Assembly: GCA_002343325.1 (NCBI GenBank)
Contig: DDSG01000024.1
Span: 1 to 15,582 of the forward strand
Origin: Phycisphaerales bacterium UBA2396
GTDB taxonomy: Bacteria; Planctomycetota; Phycisphaerae; Phycisphaerales; UBA1924
Direction of reading: 5' to 3'
DNA length: 15,582 nucleotides
In this document: one piece after another, positions 13,284 through 15,582 of the stretch
Numbering within the stretch: position 1 is the first letter of the stretch
Layout: the number at the start of each line of letters is the position of its first letter
Notes under the pieces: model-generated
The model's database searches: none
The model's input: the letters and a program-made list of their open reading frames with translations, nothing else
What the model was told of the DNA's origin: nothing
Program-made: the position numbers and the translations under genes

Positions 13284-15582
13284 CTACTTGGCAGCGGGCG
13301 GGGTCGCGGGGTCGCCCGCGGGTTTCTCAGCGGGCTGCTCCGCCGGCTTGTCCGTCGCCGGCTCGGCGGGCTTGCGCTCGCGGATCTCGACGAAGTCCAC
13401 CATCACGGGGGTCATCGGGGGCAGCCTCTCTTCGAGCCCGGCCTCGCGCATCGGGCCCGCGCTCAGCAACTTCGGGTCGCCAAGACGCTCGTCCCGCAGG
13501 ACCCTCGGGGTGATGAAGACATAAAGGGTGGTCTTGTCATCGACGTTGTTGAAGCTCGAGAAGAGCGCCCCGATCAGCGGGATATCGCCCAGCAGCGGAA
13601 TCTTGTCGGTGGTCTTGCGCTTGGTGTCAACGACCACGCCGCCGACCACGACGGTCATGTTCGCCGGCACCTGCACCTGGCTCTTGATGAAGTTCTCGTT
13701 CTTGGGCGGAGGCAGCTCGGGCGAAGGCGATTCGCCCGAGAAGTTGGAGAGCTCAACGTCGATCTGCATCTGGACCGAATCGCCAGGGCCGATCCTGGGC
13801 TCCTTGATCGTGAGCTTGGTGCCCGCGGTCTCGTACCCGCTGAACCCGATGGCGTCGGACGTGCTGTTGTCGCTGAGCGTGCGCGTCGCGGTGGGCTGGG
13901 CAGAGTTCGCCTCGACCGAGGCCTCTTCCGTGTTCGCGTCGACAAGCAACTGAGGCCTGGAGAGCACGCGGGTGTCGGTGACCGTCTGCAGCGCGTTGAT
14001 GATGATGGGGATCTGGTCGTTCTTGATGAGGGCCGCGGTCGCGCCGGCGAGCCCCGTGCGGACCTGCTTGCGGTCCGTGATCGCCCCGCCGGTGGCGAAC
14101 TGCCCGAGGCCGAAGTTCGTGTTCACGACGCCCCCGCTCCCGCGGGCGTTGATGAGCTGCGTCTCGAACGCGAGCTTGAACGTGTCGCTGCCGGTCACCG
14201 CCACGATCTGCGCCTCGACGTAGACCTGCGGGCGGCGGCGGTCGAGCCGGGCGATCAGCTCCTTGAACTGGTTCTGCTCCTTGAGCGGGGCCTTGACGAT
14301 CACCTGGTTGTTGGGCTTGTCGGCGATCACGAAGGAATTCTGCCCCGAGATCGACACCTCGTTGCCCGCGAAGGGGTTGGGGCTGTTGAAGACAATCGAG
14401 GGCTGACCCCGCCCGCCGCCGCCACCGCCCCCGGGCAGGAAGTTGCTGTTGCTGTTGTCCGAGGGCGTCTGCTCGCGGATGAGCCCCATCAGGATCGACT
14501 CGACATCTTCCGCCTTGGCGTACGTCAGCGGGTACTCCCGCATCACAACGGAGTCATCGTCCGGCTTGATCTCGTCGATCAGCCTCGCCATCTCCCCGTG
14601 CAGCGACGTCGTCGCGTAATAGATGATCTGCCCGCGACCCTCGTCGACGACCATCACCGGGCCGCCGTTGGTCGGCTGCTGCTGCTGGTTGCGGCGATTC
14701 ATGGAGTCGTCGTAGAAGAACCCGAAGTTCCCGAAGCGGTTCTGCTGATCCTGCGGCGCGGCGATGGTGGTCACTTCGCCCATGCCCCGCTGCTTGGCGA
14801 GGTCGGCGATCGCCTTGGCCGACGCGCCGACGCGATAGGTCTTGGGCGTGAGTGTGGGCTGCGAATCGATCAGGGTGACCAGTTCCTGAATGATCTTGCG
14901 CTCTTCATCCAGCCCGCGGAAGAACAACTCGTTCCCGATGGGCGACACGGTGAGCCGCTCGGCGAGGTTGTCCATGGTGGTGCGGGCCTGCTGCTGCTGT
15001 GGCTGCTGCTGCACCGGGTTGCCGAACTCGTCGAAGGGGCGGTTGCTCCGATTGCTCTGCTGAGGTGCCTGACCGAGCGCCTCGAGAATGCGCTGCTTGG
15101 CAGCCGCGGGCGAGACGAACTGCAGCGTGATCGAGGTGATCTTGTAGTCGGCGTATCGCTTGGTGAGCTGGTCGATGATCGCGCCGATCTGATCGAGCCT
15201 GCGCGCTGTATCCACCGCGATAATGACGCCGAGCTCGTCGTTGTACGTGACCTTGCCCCCACCACTGCCGCCGCCACCAGCGCCACCGCCGCCCTGGGGC
15301 ATCGCCTGCACGCTCCCGTCGGGCATCGGCATCCCCTCGGGCATCCCGGGCTGACCGGGCTGGCCCGGGCGGGCGGCGCGGTTCCCGCCCACGACGGTCC
15401 CCGTGGAGCCGCCGAGCAGCGCGTCGATGCTGGGCTTGAGCGCGCTGGGGCGGATACCCGGCGTCGGGAAGACGCGGGTGGTCGCCAGCTTCTGGTCCAG
15501 GCCGTACGGGCTCTTTGACACGGGCAGCACCATGTAGAACTCGGTCGCCTCGTCGAAGGTCAGTGAGTATCCATACAGCTCG
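13284..15582 (-). CDS. gspD: Secretin GspD (type II secretion outer-membrane channel), 5' end missing
   Basis: The visible 765 residues are the C-terminal part of a secretin; the frame is open through the right edge, so the true start lies outside. Secretins form the multimeric outer-membrane gate of type II secretion and type IV pili. Several N-type repeats come first, including segments around ITSITLQFVSP, a Thr-Tyr-Arg-Val-Gly repeat and a Tyr-Pro-Leu-Thr-Tyr-Ala repeat. The secretin barrel follows, with the hallmark KIPLLGDIPLIGALF (about 13564-13608). The end is an FITPRVL strand and a Pro/Ala/Glu/Lys tail. Unusual inserts are a long Gly/Pro/Met-rich linker near 15250-15400, a Gly-rich loop near 14410-14440 and Gln runs near 14670-14690 and 14990-15015. 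No internal ATG is needed; ATG 15533 is not the start because coding sequence continues upstream. gspE follows 68 bases later. Confidence 0.93.
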   Translation of the reverse strand, partial: ELYGYSLTFDEATEFYMVLPVSKSPYGLDQKLATTRVFPTPGIRPSALKPSIDALLGGSTGTVVGGNRAARPGQPGQPGMPEGMPMPDGSVQAMPQGGGGAGGGGSGGGKVTYNDELGVIIAVDTARRLDQIGAIIDQLTKRYADYKITSITLQFVSPAAAKQRILEALGQAPQQSNRSNRPFDEFGNPVQQQPQQQQARTTMDNLAERLTVSPIGNELFFRGLDEERKIIQELVTLIDSQPTLTPKTYRVGASAKAIADLAKQRGMGEVTTIAAPQDQQNRFGNFGFFYDDSMNRRNQQQQPTNGGPVMVVDEGRGQIIYYATTSLHGEMARLIDEIKPDDDSVVMREYPLTYAKAEDVESILMGLIREQTPSDNSNSNFLPGGGGGGGRGQPSIVFNSPNPFAGNEVSISGQNSFVIADKPNNQVIVKAPLKEQNQFKELIARLDRRRPQVYVEAQIVAVTGSDTFKLAFETQLINARGSGGVVNTNFGLGQFATGGAITDRKQVRTGLAGATAALIKNDQIPIIINALQTVTDTRVLSRPQLLVDANTEEASVEANSAQPTATRTLSDNSTSDAIGFSGYETAGTKLTIKEPRIGPGDSVQMQIDVELSNFSGESPSPELPPPKNENFIKSQVQVPANMTVVVGGVVVDTKRKTTDKIPLLGDIPLIGALFSSFNNVDDKTTLYVFITPRVLRDERLGDPKLLSAGPMREAGLEERLPPMTPVMVDFVEIRERKPAEPATDKPAEQPAEKPAGDPATPPAAK

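Noticed and set aside
14670..15015. CTG triplet tracts as a possible unstable microsatellite or mobile repeat
   Set aside because: They are short, imperfect and in frame, and simply encode Gln runs inside the secretin.
13134..15518. A 794-codon open frame on the plus strand opposite gspD
   Set aside because: It is the high-GC antisense shadow of the secretin gene. Its translation is Arg/Gly/Asp/Leu-rich without any domain, while the minus strand encodes an unmistakable secretin.

Overview
The window reads as chromosomal DNA from a high-GC bacterium, most likely a member of the Planctomycetota and perhaps the Phycisphaerae. This is inferred from gene style (G- and C-ending codons, GspD/GspE paralogues with Gly/Gln-rich inserts, an ECF sigma gene with an unorthodox membrane partner). 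No rRNA or other phylogenetic marker is present to prove it. Thirteen full or nearly full protein genes are supported, plus one doubtful fragment at the left edge. I found no tRNA, rRNA, CRISPR array, insertion sequence or integrase.

Layout, left to right. Bases 1-320 hold a C-rich low-complexity edge, a doubtful minus-strand ORF fragment, a plus-strand intrinsic terminator, and a good sigma-70-type promoter. Between the -35 and -10 boxes of that promoter lies a 16-bp near-perfect palindrome of the TetR-operator kind. The promoter serves a small four-helix membrane protein (320-676), followed by a UbiE/MenG quinone methyltransferase (732-1553) and a stand-alone protein with a cobalamin-binding fold whose ligand motif is degenerate (1777-2475). 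This section is closed by a strong terminator. Next is a compact three-gene set: an ECF sigma factor, a translationally coupled single-pass membrane protein (probable anti-sigma factor) and a large exported protein of unknown function (2674-5685).

From 5695 to 10244 all genes lie on the minus strand. They are a single-domain asparaginase-like protein, ribosomal protein L21 with its own terminator, and a four-gene operon transcribed right to left: clpS, a Tat-type sugar-binding protein, and two CUT1 permeases. The four genes are joined by touching or overlapping stop and start codons. The transporter ATPase is absent from the window, so a shared ATPase elsewhere is likely. Divergent from clpS is a small protein of unknown function (10334-10768). 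Its stop codon overlaps, tail to tail, the stop codon of a periplasmic TlpA-like thioredoxin.

From 10765 to the right edge the minus strand carries gspD (secretin, cut by the edge), gspE (assembly ATPase) and tlpA. They read as one transcription unit linking a type II secretion or type IV pilus machine with an extracytoplasmic thiol protein.

Most of the window is ordinary housekeeping and envelope biology. The parts most worth checking are the clpS/sugar-ABC operon, the sigma/anti-sigma/exported-protein trio, the His-less cobalamin-fold protein and the operator-bearing promoter at 252-280.
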